64,000 nt of DNA. Origin: Bacteroidota bacterium. GTDB lineage: Bacteria; Bacteroidota; Bacteroidia; Flavobacteriales_D; Crocinitomicaceae. The DNA lies in the NCBI GenBank assembly GCA_030148165.1, contig JASBTZ010000013.1:186001-250000 (forward strand), written 5' to 3'. This document shows, one piece after another, positions 8,746 through 18,065 of this stretch; position 1 is the stretch's first letter, and each line of letters opens with the position of its first letter. The notes under the pieces are model-generated. The model ran no database searches, had not been told where the DNA came from, and saw only the letters and a program-made list of their open reading frames with translations. Both the position numbers and the translations under genes were made by a program.

Positions 8746-11415
8746 TTACTCTTCTTCCTCTCCGCCGGTAATTATAATGGATCGATCTCCATTATCTTCT
8801 TCCAGCTTCTGGATGAGTACTCCATACTTTTCTTTCAATTCTTCATAAGCTTTCACCTTTCTTCTCGCCTGATCTGCCAGTGCCACATCATTATTGGCTT
8901 CATGTTCGGCAATCTCCGCTTCCAAATCACCAATTTCACTATCAAAGTGCTGTACCAGGAAACTCAGGTTCTGAGGCATGAACAAGGTCATGTAAAACCC
9001 TCCGTTCTCTGATTGATCCATATATACCTCAAATGCTTTATCAATCAATTCAGGATCCTGACGTCTAATGTATTGCGTAAAAGCTCCAAGTAATCCAAGC
9101 TTGTCAAAGCCCTGAACGATATTTCCGGATAAGGCCTCTGCAATGAAGTCATACTTTTCCGGTCCTGAATGAGACGCATACAATTGCGCAACTCCGGATA
9201 TCATTTTGGACGAGCGTTCCTTCTCCAGATTTTCTGCCAGACCAATTGCCTGTGCTGTGTCAATCTTTGCCAGATATCTTAAAGAGGAAGAAACCACAGA
9301 ATAAGAAGGGTCTGTCTTAATTCGCTCAACATAAATCGTGCGAAGCTCTTCTTCTTCCAATTCTTTTCCCAATCTGTTAAGGGCCGCGGAACGAACCGAA
9401 GACTTCGGATCATTGACGATCATTTCCTTCAAGAGCTCAATTCCCTTCGTTTCATTCTCCTCTTTCAATCTTCCCACTTTACCAATTGCCAGTAGACGAA
9501 TATCCCAGAAAGGATCCTTTAATGCGTCAAGGATCAACTGCTGTCCAGCCTGCGATCGATCTTTACATCCATTCAATAATCCATCGCGTCGTGCAAAGTA
9601 CCGTTCACCATTATAATACTGATGAATATATTGTTCGCGTGTTTTCTTTTCTGATTTCTTCGCAAGTAGCATTTGCTGGTAATCGTAAATGATACTCTTC
9701 AGCTCTCCTTTCAAGGGAAATCTAAATGTCTCTTCCACCTCATCTAATACCACGTCTTCAATGTGCTTTCCATCATTATCGAAATAAGCGATCTGGAACG
9801 GGAGCTTGTATACAGGTGACAATTCGAAGTCCTGTTCTTGCGTAACCGTAACAATCAATTCGCTCGTTGCAGAGTCAAGGTCCTGCCTGAATTTTAGTAC
9901 CGGATGTCCGGATCCTAAAAACCACTGATCAAAGAACCAATTCAAATCTTCTCCGGAAACTTCTTCGAAAGCCAAACGCAAATGATGAAACTCTGCTGCC
10001 TTATACTTATTGTCAGTCAGGTATTTATTTAATCCGGCAAAGAATGCGTCGTCACCCAAATAGTTGCGCAGCATGTGTAAAATTCTGCCTCCCTTATTAT
10101 AGGAGTGTCCGTCGAACATCTGCTCTTTATCATTGTAATCATACCAAATCAGATCATGGTGACCTTGCATGCTTGCACTCTGATAATACCCGTCTGCTTC
10201 CGAATCCGCATGATAATCTGCTTCATCTATTCCATAGCGGTGCTCATCCCATAAGTATTGAGAATAGTTCGCAAATGATTCATTTAATGGAAGATTTGAC
10301 CATGACTCACAAGTTACCAGATCACCAAACCAATGGTGGAACAATTCGTGTGCGATAATGGAAGAGCTGTTTCCATCCAGCAATTCGCGTTCATTCGCAT
10401 AAACAAAATCTCCAAAAACAACTGCTCCTGTATTTTCCATTGCACCGGAAACATAATCGCGAACCACGATTTGGTGGTATTTATCCCACGGGTATTCTAC
10501 ACCCAGTCTTTTTGAGAAGAAGTCGATCATCTTTGGTGTTTCTCCGAAAATCGCTTTTGCAGATGACTCCCATTCAGGCTCCACGTAATAATTCACCGGC
10601 ATTTTTGATCCGTCAGGTCGCTCATAAAAATCCTTGACAACTTTAAATTCTCCAACACCCATCATAAATAGGTAAGGTGCGTGAGGTTGATCCTGCTTCC
10701 AGTGATCCACACGTTTTCCGTTCGGTAATTTCTTGCTGGAAACAAGTTTTCCATTAGACAGGGTCTGGTACTTATCCTCAACCGTGATGAAAATTTCTTG
10801 CGTCGTTTTAGCATTTGGCGCATCGATCGTAGGGAACCAAACCGAACTCGCTTCCGTTTCTCCCTGAGTCCAGATCTGCGGCATTTTTCCATTTGGATCG
10901 CGTTCCGGATTAATGAAGTACAGTCCTTTTGCTTCCGAAATAGCCATACTCCCTTCCGATTCCCTTTCTTCGGGTTTAGCGACATAATCGATTACGACAG
11001 TAAACTTGTCATTCATCGTATAGGTTTTACCGAGTTCTATGGTCAAATAATCATTCTCGTAAGTGTACTTAAGTTCTTTCTCTGCAACTTTAACTGAATT
11101 GATGTCCATTCCCTTCGCATCGAATATTACCTGATCGCTCGCATAAAAGTGTGGCTTCGCCGTAATTGTTGCGATACCGTTCATTCGGGATTCGGGCCAA
11201 TTAAAGTTTACCTCCAATTTCGTGTGAATAAGATCGGTTAGAATCGTCTCAGAAGGATGATAAACCCCTCTCTCAGGAATCTCTTCTACAACTTCAACAA
11301 TTACTTCTTCTACAACTTCCCCGGTAGAATCTGCATATGCTTCTTCTTGATTCCCTTGATGAACGCCACATGCACCCAAGATGAAAAGTGATAATCCTAA
11401 TACGTAATGCTTCAT
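8746..11415 (-). CDS. M1 family zinc aminopeptidase, lipoprotein
   Basis: This 889-residue peptidase removes N-terminal residues from peptides outside the cytoplasm. The N-terminus is a lipoprotein signal (lipobox LGAC, C16), so it is tethered to a membrane. The M1 substrate-binding motif GAMEN is at 324-328. The zinc site HExxH-x18-E is complete (H356, E357, H360, E379). The C-terminal third carries repeated helix pairs with spacing like HEAT repeats (for example DPFWDIRLLAIGKVGRL and DPKSSVRSAALNRLGK), as in other bacterial M1 enzymes. A Glu/Val-rich linker (about residues 24-48) separates the lipid anchor from the catalytic part. The C-terminus is acidic (GGEEEE). The gene has no co-directional partner upstream. 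Confidence 0.95.
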   Translation of the reverse strand: MKHYVLGLSLFILGACGVHQGNQEEAYADSTGEVVEEVIVEVVEEIPERGVYHPSETILTDLIHTKLEVNFNWPESRMNGIATITAKPHFYASDQVIFDAKGMDINSVKVAEKELKYTYENDYLTIELGKTYTMNDKFTVVIDYVAKPEERESEGSMAISEAKGLYFINPERDPNGKMPQIWTQGETEASSVWFPTIDAPNAKTTQEIFITVEDKYQTLSNGKLVSSKKLPNGKRVDHWKQDQPHAPYLFMMGVGEFKVVKDFYERPDGSKMPVNYYVEPEWESSAKAIFGETPKMIDFFSKRLGVEYPWDKYHQIVVRDYVSGAMENTGAVVFGDFVYANERELLDGNSSSIIAHELFHHWFGDLVTCESWSNLPLNESFANYSQYLWDEHRYGIDEADYHADSEADGYYQSASMQGHHDLIWYDYNDKEQMFDGHSYNKGGRILHMLRNYLGDDAFFAGLNKYLTDNKYKAAEFHHLRLAFEEVSGEDLNWFFDQWFLGSGHPVLKFRQDLDSATSELIVTVTQEQDFELSPVYKLPFQIAYFDNDGKHIEDVVLDEVEETFRFPLKGELKSIIYDYQQMLLAKKSEKKTREQYIHQYYNGERYFARRDGLLNGCKDRSQAGQQLILDALKDPFWDIRLLAIGKVGRLKEENETKGIELLKEMIVNDPKSSVRSAALNRLGKELEEEELRTIYVERIKTDPSYSVVSSSLRYLAKIDTAQAIGLAENLEKERSSKMISGVAQLYASHSGPEKYDFIAEALSGNIVQGFDKLGLLGAFTQYIRRQDPELIDKAFEVYMDQSENGGFYMTLFMPQNLSFLVQHFDSEIGDLEAEIAEHEANNDVALADQARRKVKAYEELKEKYGVLIQKLEEDNGDRSIIITGGEEEE

Positions 11416-11500
11416 TTCAATGATTTTAATGCTATATACAAAACTGGCAAATTAATTCGTTTTGATCACCCAAATCTACAGTATCGGACGTCTATTCTGT

Positions 11501-11508
11501 TATTTTTG
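11501..11508 (+). promoter_or_regulatory. Promoter -7 element (TAnnTTTG) for the biotin carrier gene
   Basis: TATTTTTG lies 16 bases upstream of the ATG at 11525, so the transcription start would be near 11515. No clear TTG was found at the expected -33 distance. Confidence 0.45.
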
Positions 11509-11524
11509 TAGAAATAAGTGATAA

Positions 11525-11992
11525 ATGGCAAATCGAATCTGGAACATCGACGGAAATGAAAGCGTTGGAAGTGATGGCGCAGTTGTCAAGTGGGATGACG
11601 AACGTTACTTTACCATCGCTTTTGGCGGAAGTACTTTTCATGGAGAGATCCTCGATGAGCAAACTGAAAGCAATTTCATCAAAGTAAAGATCAACCATCG
11701 TGTTTTTGAAGTCCGAAAGAAAGGCGCGTTGGATGACCTGATCGCAGAGTTAGGATTAGACACACCTAAGATCAAGAAACTCAAAGAGCTTGAAGCTCCG
11801 ATGCCCGGTCGTATTGTAAACGTAGCTGTGGCCATTGGAGACGAAATAAATGTCGGGGACGAAATTCTTTCGCTGGAAGCCATGAAGATGGAAAACGTTC
11901 TTAAAGCAGAGGGGGTAGGTATCGTGAAAACGATCAATGTTCAAAATGAGGACGTTGTAGAGAAGGGAGCCATTCTCATCTCATTCGAATAA
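11525..11992 (+). CDS. Biotin carboxyl carrier protein of an acyl-CoA carboxylase
   Basis: This 155-residue protein carries the swinging biotin of an acyl-CoA carboxylase. The last 70 residues are a biotinyl domain (APMPGRIVNV...EAMKMEN), with the biotinylated lysine at K121. The first 80 residues form a small beta-rich domain, as in carrier subunits of propionyl-CoA or 3-methylcrotonyl-CoA carboxylases rather than AccB. No carboxylase or carboxyltransferase subunit is adjacent, so its partners must lie elsewhere. The MBOAT gene follows after 19 bases but is unlikely to be functionally related. Confidence 0.88.
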   Translation: MANRIWNIDGNESVGSDGAVVKWDDERYFTIAFGGSTFHGEILDEQTESNFIKVKINHRVFEVRKKGALDDLIAELGLDTPKIKKLKELEAPMPGRIVNVAVAIGDEINVGDEILSLEAMKMENVLKAEGVGIVKTINVQNEDVVEKGAILISFE

Positions 11993-12011
11993 AACAATGA
12001 CCGTATAAATA

Positions 12012-13439
12012 ATGGTTTTTAGCAGTGTCATATTCCTGCTTTATTTCTTGCCGGTATTTTTATTGGTCTATCAATTTTGCCCAAAATTTCTGAAGAACTG
12101 GTGGATTCTAATCGCCAGTATAGCTTTCTACACCTGGGGTGCTCCGGAATTCGTTTTCATTTTAATGGGTTCCACCATAATCGATTTTTATCTCGTTCAG
12201 AATATTTATCAAGCTAAAACTACAAAGAAAAAGCGATTATTTCTGACGGTCTCATTAGCGATGAATCTGGGATTACTGGCTTACTTTAAATATGCCAACT
12301 TCTTTGTAGAAAATGTGAACTCGGTGTTGCGATCAATGGAGGTCAATGAGGTAGGATGGACACAAGTTGCTTTGCCGATCGGTATATCCTTTTACACTTT
12401 TCAAACCCTGACCTACGCTATTGATGTCTATCGCGGTACACATGCGCCGTTAAAACAAATTCACAACTATCTACTGTACATTGTGTCCTTCCCGCAAATG
12501 ATTGCAGGACCGATTGTTCGCTTTAACCTCATTGCAGATCAAATCACCGAACGTCGCGAAGTGATCGACGATAAAATTTTTGGCTTTTATCGGTTTTGTA
12601 TAGGTCTGGCGAAGAAGGTGCTCATTGCGAATGTACTTGGCGAATTTGCATCGGGAATATTTGAAGTCCCGGTCGCACAACTGAACCCCGCTACTGCCTG
12701 GGCAGGTATCCTTGCCTATACTTTCCAAATCTATTTTGACTTCGCAGGATACTCCGATATGGCCATAGGTCTGGGGAAAATGATGGGCTTTACATTCCCG
12801 GAAAACTTCGACAACCCATATAATTCACGAAGCATTACTGAATTCTGGAGAAGATGGCACATGACGCTGGGACTCTGGATGAGAGACTATCTTTACATCC
12901 CTCTTGGCGGGAGCAAGGTAGATAGTAAGGCGCGTTTATATTTCAACCTTTGGTTTGTGTTCCTGGTGTCTGGCTTGTGGCATGGTGCCAGTTGGAATTT
13001 TGTGTTTTGGGGAGCCTTCCATGGTGCTTTCCTCATATTGGATCGATTATTCCTTAAAAAATTCCTGGATCGCATCGGGAAACTTCCGAGCGTTATTATC
13101 ACATTCACGATCGTTGTTATTGGATGGGTGTTCTTTGCCATCGAAGATTTTGATCATTCAAGCGCCTACTTTGTGTCGATGTTTGACTTTGGTACCGTTG
13201 GAGGACGCGATCTGCTAATTGGATCCGAGGTCTTGCTTACAGCAGTGATTGCAGCGGTCATTTCTTTTGCCAGGTTAACAAAGGTCGGAGCAAACCTGGA
13301 AACAAGCATCTATCGATCAGAAAACCTGAGTAATTCAAGATCGCTGATAATGATACTTACTTCGATTGTGTTTTTCGTCGTATGTCTTTCATATATAACA
13401 GCCTCCGACTTTAACCCTTTCATTTATTTCCGATTCTGA
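12012..13439 (+). CDS. MBOAT family O-acyltransferase (AlgI/DltB-like), copy 1
   Basis: This 475-residue polytopic inner-membrane protein is expected to move an acyl group (usually acetyl) across the membrane to a polysaccharide or other envelope polymer. Family blocks are LPVGISFYTF-type (ALPIGISFYTFQTLTYAIDVYRG), FPQMIAGPIVRF, FAGYSDMAIG, ITEFWRRWHMTLGLWMRDYLYIPLGG and the active-site His in LWHGASWNFVFWG (H324). The gene's stop overlaps the start of the next one (TGATG), and that partner is an AlgJ/AlgX-like SGNH protein, the usual second half of such systems. A second, distinct pair lies at 35133-37580. The acceptor is not known. Confidence 0.94.
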   Translation: MVFSSVIFLLYFLPVFLLVYQFCPKFLKNWWILIASIAFYTWGAPEFVFILMGSTIIDFYLVQNIYQAKTTKKKRLFLTVSLAMNLGLLAYFKYANFFVENVNSVLRSMEVNEVGWTQVALPIGISFYTFQTLTYAIDVYRGTHAPLKQIHNYLLYIVSFPQMIAGPIVRFNLIADQITERREVIDDKIFGFYRFCIGLAKKVLIANVLGEFASGIFEVPVAQLNPATAWAGILAYTFQIYFDFAGYSDMAIGLGKMMGFTFPENFDNPYNSRSITEFWRRWHMTLGLWMRDYLYIPLGGSKVDSKARLYFNLWFVFLVSGLWHGASWNFVFWGAFHGAFLILDRLFLKKFLDRIGKLPSVIITFTIVVIGWVFFAIEDFDHSSAYFVSMFDFGTVGGRDLLIGSEVLLTAVIAAVISFARLTKVGANLETSIYRSENLSNSRSLIMILTSIVFFVVCLSYITASDFNPFIYFRF

Positions 13440-14563
13440 TGAAGTCAAATCGATTAAAGAACATATTATTCTATATCGTGCTTCTGGGAATGTTGATTCC
13501 GATGATTCAGCATATGACTCATTTTGCAAATGAAAAAGGATTAAAGGGTGCCGTCAAAGATCCGAAAGCTCCTGTCATATCAATTGACGCATGGAGAAAT
13601 GGCACTTATCAGGACAGCATGGATACTTACCTCAACGAAGCGTTTGGATTCCGCCCTGATTTCGTTCGAATCCACAATCAGATTCAATACTCATTATATG
13701 GAAAAGCTCAGGCAAGAGGTGTGATTATCGGCAAAGAATGGTATTTGTACGAGTACAATTATATACGAGCCTATTACGGTCTGGACTTCGTGGGAGATTC
13801 AACGGTGAATTCTAAAATTGAAAAGCTCGAATTTATTCAGGATACATTGGAGAAAATGAACAAGCAAATACTGGTTGTTCTCGCTCCGGGTAAAGGGTCA
13901 TATCTGCCAGAGTATTTTCCGGACTCCTCCAAACATGAGAAAGGACGAACGAATTATGAAGCCTATTCCGAAAGGCTTAAGGAATCTCGTGTAAATTTTG
14001 TCGACTTTCATCATTGGTTCAGAACCATGAAAGATGAAACGCCTTACCCACTCTATCCAAAAGGTGGAATTCACTGGAGTAAATACGGTGAGATACTTGC
14101 TGCTGATTCCATGATTAAGTACATAGAAAAGATCGGTGATTTCGATCTCCCTGATTTAGTGATCGATGAATTTGAAACATCATCAACTAATAAGGAGGGC
14201 GACTATGATATCGGTGAAGGAATGAACATTTTATTTCAGACACCTACCTATCCAATGGCCTATCCGAAGTTTCATATCGAACATCCCGAGAAGAACACGA
14301 CGAAAGGATTATTCATTGCAGATAGCTATTATTGGGGAATGTTCAATTACGGTTTCTCAAACAGCATTTTTGGTGAAGGACAGTTTTGGTTTTATAACAA
14401 CGAAATTTACCCGGATAGCTTCGATGAACAAAAACTGGTTGGCGGCATCGACATACGAAAAGAAGTTGAGTCTAACGATTTCATTGTTCTGATGTCAACA
14501 GATGCAAATCTCTATAAATTCGCTTTTGGCTTTATTGACAGACTTTACGAAGCTTACAAATAG
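13439..14563 (+). CDS. AlgJ/AlgX-like SGNH acyltransferase partner, copy 1
   Basis: This 374-residue protein has one N-terminal membrane segment (NILFYIVLLGMLIPMIQHM) and a periplasmic domain. The pattern W..GTYQDSMDTYLNEAFGFRPDFVRIHNQI followed by GVIIGKEWYLYEYNYI is typical of the AlgJ/AlgX/DHHW family. Candidate catalytic elements are the His in GGIHWSKYGE and the Ser in LFIADSYYWGMFNYG. With the overlapping MBOAT gene it should transfer acyl groups to an exported polymer. Confidence in the family is high; the acceptor (exopolysaccharide, capsule or LPS) is open. No alginate-type polymerase is nearby. Confidence 0.88.
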   Translation: MKSNRLKNILFYIVLLGMLIPMIQHMTHFANEKGLKGAVKDPKAPVISIDAWRNGTYQDSMDTYLNEAFGFRPDFVRIHNQIQYSLYGKAQARGVIIGKEWYLYEYNYIRAYYGLDFVGDSTVNSKIEKLEFIQDTLEKMNKQILVVLAPGKGSYLPEYFPDSSKHEKGRTNYEAYSERLKESRVNFVDFHHWFRTMKDETPYPLYPKGGIHWSKYGEILAADSMIKYIEKIGDFDLPDLVIDEFETSSTNKEGDYDIGEGMNILFQTPTYPMAYPKFHIEHPEKNTTKGLFIADSYYWGMFNYGFSNSIFGEGQFWFYNNEIYPDSFDEQKLVGGIDIRKEVESNDFIVLMSTDANLYKFAFGFIDRLYEAYK

Positions 14564-14620
14564 ATCCTGCTGCGTGTTTATTACACGAAAAATAAGTATC
14601 TTTTCGTTCACAATTTGAAC

Positions 14621-16243
14621 ATGCTAAGCTCAGTGAAACTATTATTTCTCACATTTTTTGTGTTGTGCCAATTTACAGTATTGGCTCAATTCACGGACTC
14701 GAATTTACCAATCGTTGTGATCAACACGGCTGGTGGTGTTCCTGTTCCAGATAACCCAAAAGTGGATGCGACCATGGGAATCATCTACAATGGAGAAGGA
14801 GTTCGAAATTATATGACCGACCCATTCAATGAGTATTATGGCAACATCGGTATTGAAACTCGTGGATCCTCCTCACAGGGCTTTCCCAAAAAGCAATATG
14901 GCGTGGAGACTCGGGATGGATTTGGCGTCAAACAAGATGTCAGCATTTTTAACATGGCTATCGATAACGACTGGGTTTTATTTGCGCCTTATTCAGATAA
15001 ATCTCTGATGCGAAATGCTCTTGCTTACGAAATGGGGTGGCAGACCGGGCAATACGCGCCTCGCACACAGTTTGTTGAGGTCGTGCTAAACGGAAGCTAT
15101 GACGGCGTATATATCTTCACAGAAAAGATCAAGCGTAAGGATGGTAAGGTCGGAACTGATGATGTCGATCCAAACGACAATACCTTCAATCAAATCTCAG
15201 GTGATTATATTTTCAAAGTAGACAAAACCACCGCCGGAGGTGTTATTGCGTGGACCTCTCCTTTTCCTCACTATTCGGGGGCTTCTACCTATACGAAATT
15301 TCAATTACACGATCCGGATCTGGACAGTTTAAGCTCTGCTCAATTCAATTATTTAAAAGATTACGTTACCGATTTTGAAACAGCTTTGATGGGTCCGAAT
15401 TTTACAGATCCTGTTTTAGGCTATGCACCTTATATAGACGTTGAATCATTCGCTGATTTTATGCTGGTCAACGAAGTCAGTAAAAATGTTGACGGATATC
15501 GCATCAGTACCTTCCTTCATAAATTAAGACTGAGCGAAGGGGGCAAACTTTGGGCTGGTCCATTGTGGGATTTTAACCTGGCTTTTGGAAATGCGAATTA
15601 CTGTCAGGGGGGATGGACCACAGGCTGGGAAATTTATTTCTATCAGGTTTGTCCCGGAGGATCTTTGCAGAACCCCCCATGGTGGGAACGCTTAGTCCAG
15701 GACCCTGAATTCACGCATTTGTTGAATTGTCGATACCAGGAATTACGACTGGGACCATGGCATACAGACACCTTAATGAATCGAATAGATGAAATTGCTC
15801 TGTATCTCGAAGAGTCACAAATAAGAAACTTTCAGCGATGGCCAATCCTCGGAACCTTTGTCTGGCCGAATAATTTTGTTGGAAGTACATACGCTCAGGA
15901 AGTAGGTTATTTAAAATCGTGGTTATTTGATCGCTTAAACTGGATGGATAACAATATGTTTGGAAGCTGTAACGATCTGGGTGTTCAAAATGAAGAAAAA
16001 CTCATTTCCAGTCTTATCCCGAATCCTGCCTCGAACAAGGTGCAGTTCACATTCTCAGGCACCTTAACCAATGGAAGCATTCATCTTTACGAAAGCAGTG
16101 GGAAAATAGTGCGATCACTAACAGATATAAATTCAGCAATTATAACCCTCGATGTGTCAAATCTTGAAGCCGGAATTTACTTCTACATGGTTGAGCACGA
16201 AACAGGAACAGCCTCGAGTGGTAAACTAAGTATCATAAAATAA
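14621..16243 (+). CDS. CotH-family protein with T9SS sorting domain
   Basis: This 540-residue exported protein starts at the ATG at 14621; the longer frame begins at a TTG and would only add two residues. The signal peptide is MLSSVKLLFLTFFVLCQFTVLAQ. The central domain is CotH-like, an atypical protein-kinase fold: IETRGSSSQGFPKKQYGVETRD, then DNDWVLFAPYSDKSLMRNALAYE, GVYIFTEKIKRKDGKV, GDYIFKVDK and GPLWDFNLAFGN. The final 80 residues (SLIPNPASNKVQFTFSG...) form a T9SS type A domain. It begins a three-gene operon with a lipoprotein and a DUF2490 protein. CotH proteins phosphorylate spore-coat proteins in Bacillus, but the role in Bacteroidota is unknown. Confidence 0.92.
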   Translation: MLSSVKLLFLTFFVLCQFTVLAQFTDSNLPIVVINTAGGVPVPDNPKVDATMGIIYNGEGVRNYMTDPFNEYYGNIGIETRGSSSQGFPKKQYGVETRDGFGVKQDVSIFNMAIDNDWVLFAPYSDKSLMRNALAYEMGWQTGQYAPRTQFVEVVLNGSYDGVYIFTEKIKRKDGKVGTDDVDPNDNTFNQISGDYIFKVDKTTAGGVIAWTSPFPHYSGASTYTKFQLHDPDLDSLSSAQFNYLKDYVTDFETALMGPNFTDPVLGYAPYIDVESFADFMLVNEVSKNVDGYRISTFLHKLRLSEGGKLWAGPLWDFNLAFGNANYCQGGWTTGWEIYFYQVCPGGSLQNPPWWERLVQDPEFTHLLNCRYQELRLGPWHTDTLMNRIDEIALYLEESQIRNFQRWPILGTFVWPNNFVGSTYAQEVGYLKSWLFDRLNWMDNNMFGSCNDLGVQNEEKLISSLIPNPASNKVQFTFSGTLTNGSIHLYESSGKIVRSLTDINSAIITLDVSNLEAGIYFYMVEHETGTASSGKLSIIK

Positions 16244-16247
16244 AAAG

Positions 16248-17012
16248 ATGAAAAAATCATTGATGACGTTATTTGTGGTAGCAGCGCTGCTATCATGTAA
16301 CAAGGAACCCGGATCTGGCGGGAACTCATCTATAACAGGAAAATTAAACGGTATGGTTACTAATTCGGAGGATCCTGAATATGAAGTTACCACTGTTATT
16401 GTACCGATTCAGACTGGTGAAACAGCTATTGACGATGGTGACTTTTGGGTGATCAATGCTGCGGGTGGTAATCAGTATTATGTTTGGTATGATAATACCA
16501 ACAATCCACTTTCTACCGATCCGATGATTCCTGGAAGAATTGGCATCGACGTGGAATTCAACTTTTCACAATCAAGCGCAACTATTGCTTCGAATACGGC
16601 TTTGCGATTTCAACAGATTGCCGCTGCTGATTTCACGGTTACAGTGGACAATGATATTCTGACTATCACAAATACCGAATTTGGTCAGGTGGCCGATGCA
16701 GATAATATGAATTCCCCTTTTGCCATTGATGTTCAGAATCAAGGTGCCGGCGGTTCATCGGGGGGAACGGAAGGTCCAATTGTTGAAGAACGCGTCTATT
16801 TGATTTATGGAGGTGAAGATTTTTATTCGGAAGATGTACGAACCGACGATCAGGGTAGATATCAGTTCAGAGGACTTCGAAAGGGGAACTATACGATCTA
16901 TTCTTTTTCTAAAAATGCAAGTTCTGGAATACTCGAGCGCGTAGAAGTTGAAGCTGAGATCACAAAAAACAAAACGGTAGTAGAAGCACCTGAACTTTAC
17001 GTCATTAAATGA
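16248..17012 (+). CDS. Lipoprotein with carboxypeptidase-regulatory-like C-terminal domain
   Basis: The 254 residues start with a lipoprotein signal (MKKSLMTLFVVAALLSCNKE, lipobox LLSC). The middle is rich in Thr, Asn and Asp and predicted beta. The C-terminal section (GKLNG... and DDQGRYQFRGLRKGNYTIYSFSKN) looks like the beta-sandwich regulatory domain that often follows carboxypeptidases or sits in TonB-linked proteins. The spacer contains a Gly/Ser stretch (GAGGSSGGTEG). It lies four bases after the CotH gene and overlaps the DUF2490 gene by ATGA, so the three are expressed together. Confidence 0.8.
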   Translation: MKKSLMTLFVVAALLSCNKEPGSGGNSSITGKLNGMVTNSEDPEYEVTTVIVPIQTGETAIDDGDFWVINAAGGNQYYVWYDNTNNPLSTDPMIPGRIGIDVEFNFSQSSATIASNTALRFQQIAAADFTVTVDNDILTITNTEFGQVADADNMNSPFAIDVQNQGAGGSSGGTEGPIVEERVYLIYGGEDFYSEDVRTDDQGRYQFRGLRKGNYTIYSFSKNASSGILERVEVEAEITKNKTVVEAPELYVIK

Positions 17013-17701
17013 TTCGGGCAAAATATATTGGCTTTTTTCTCTTTGCGCTTCCTGTAATTGGTTTCGGACAAGAAACTGATCTAGGTGCATGGAACAGCAT
17101 TACTATAGAATCAGACCTCTCCAAAGATTTCAAAGTTGGTCTCGAAACCGAGTTGCGTTTGGATAATAACATGACCATTCCTTACTTGTTTTTTTTCAGC
17201 CCCTATGGTGAATATGACCTCAATAAGCACATCAGGTTTGGTGCAGGATATCGTTATTCATACCATCTTACTGACAGCGATAGAAGTCACAGGGCTACTG
17301 CTGAGATTGTATTCAGGAATTTAACGGAGTTCTTTATGAAGAAACCTCGTTTGGATGCTTCTATCCGATTAAGAGGAACGCGAGAAGCTTTCAATTTAGC
17401 CCGGACAGAATCTACACTTCGTACCAAGTTGTCTCTCAGTTACAACTTACCCAAAACTAAACTTGAGCCTAAAGCCGCTGTCGAATTTTTCTATGAATTC
17501 GACCAGCAGTTGGTCTATACATTTGAAGATGTGAAAGGTGTAAGCGGGTGGGATAAATACCGAATCCGCATTGGAGTGAGCTATCCATTTAAGAAGCGTC
17601 ATGAGCTATTTCCCTTTTACCAGTTCCAGTCTGGATTTAATGAAGCTTCGATCGGCAATACTCTTGGGCTAGCTTATGTCTATGACTTTAAGTGGAAATA
17701 A
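17009..17701 (+). CDS. DUF2490 family outer-membrane beta-barrel protein
   Basis: This 230-residue protein has a signal peptide (MIRAKYIGFFLFALPVIGFGQ). Its amphipathic strands (LGAWNSITIESDLSKDFKVGLETELRLDN, HIRFGAGYRYSYHLTDSDRSHRATAEIVFR) and terminal aromatic strand (GLAYVYDFKWK) match DUF2490, a small predicted barrel of the outer membrane. It is the third gene of the CotH operon; this gene combination recurs in Bacteroidota. A terminator follows at once. Confidence 0.85.
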   Translation: MIRAKYIGFFLFALPVIGFGQETDLGAWNSITIESDLSKDFKVGLETELRLDNNMTIPYLFFFSPYGEYDLNKHIRFGAGYRYSYHLTDSDRSHRATAEIVFRNLTEFFMKKPRLDASIRLRGTREAFNLARTESTLRTKLSLSYNLPKTKLEPKAAVEFFYEFDQQLVYTFEDVKGVSGWDKYRIRIGVSYPFKKRHELFPFYQFQSGFNEASIGNTLGLAYVYDFKWK

Positions 17702-17726
17702 AAAAGGAGACTATCAGCCTCCTTTT
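17702..17726 (+). terminator. Rho-independent terminator of the CotH operon
   Basis: The stem AAAAGGAG/CTCCTTTT (17702-17709 with 17719-17726) has a nine-base loop. The 3' half ends in T, and the hairpin is symmetrical. It probably also serves the convergent small gene at 17734. Confidence 0.75.
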
Positions 17727-17733
17727 ATTCTGT

Positions 17734-17931
17734 TTAACTTGTTGTTGTTTGGGCAAATGCCTTCCGTATAATTGCGGGGTATTTGCTCCCAAATTCTACG
17801 ATACACCATTCGTGAAACTTCCGAACCTCTTCAGCATCATTGATCCATTTCAAAGCTTTATAAAGCTCTTTTTGAAATAACTGAGGATCGAAGCTTACAC
17901 TGGTGAGGATTTTTTTTGTGAATTCAAGCAT
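17734..17931 (-). CDS. Small conserved cytoplasmic protein (65 aa), unknown function
   Basis: This 65-residue protein has no signal or membrane segment. The pattern MLEFTKKIL..VSFDPQLFQKELYKALKWI..AEEVRKFHEWCIVEFG resembles a small helical family that I recall as widespread in Flavobacteriales. It is a convincing gene because of that resemblance and because it occupies the gap between two terminators. It stands alone. Confidence 0.7.
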   Translation of the reverse strand: MLEFTKKILTSVSFDPQLFQKELYKALKWINDAEEVRKFHEWCIVEFGSKYPAIIRKAFAQTTTS

Positions 17932-18013
17932 GATGTTGTGGTTTGTTTTAAGAGTTCTTTGAATATAACAAAATTATTCCTGTCATATTGTTCTTCGAAT
18001 CGTTAAAAAATGA

Positions 18014-18044
18014 AAAACCCGCTAATTTCACATCAGCGGGTTTT
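18014..18044 (-). terminator. Rho-independent terminator of the Omp28 operon
   Basis: The stem AAAACCCGCT/AGCGGGTTTT (18014-18023 with 18035-18044) has an eleven-base loop. On the minus strand it is followed by T-rich sequence. It lies 22 bases after the Omp28 stop codon. Confidence 0.85.
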
Positions 18045-18065
18045 GAATGTATTAAATTCTAACGT

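Noticed and set aside
8668-9012. Long open frame on the plus strand opposite the M1 peptidase gene.
   Set aside because: It lies antisense to a well-supported gene, has no recognisable domain and only partly escapes it into the terminator region.
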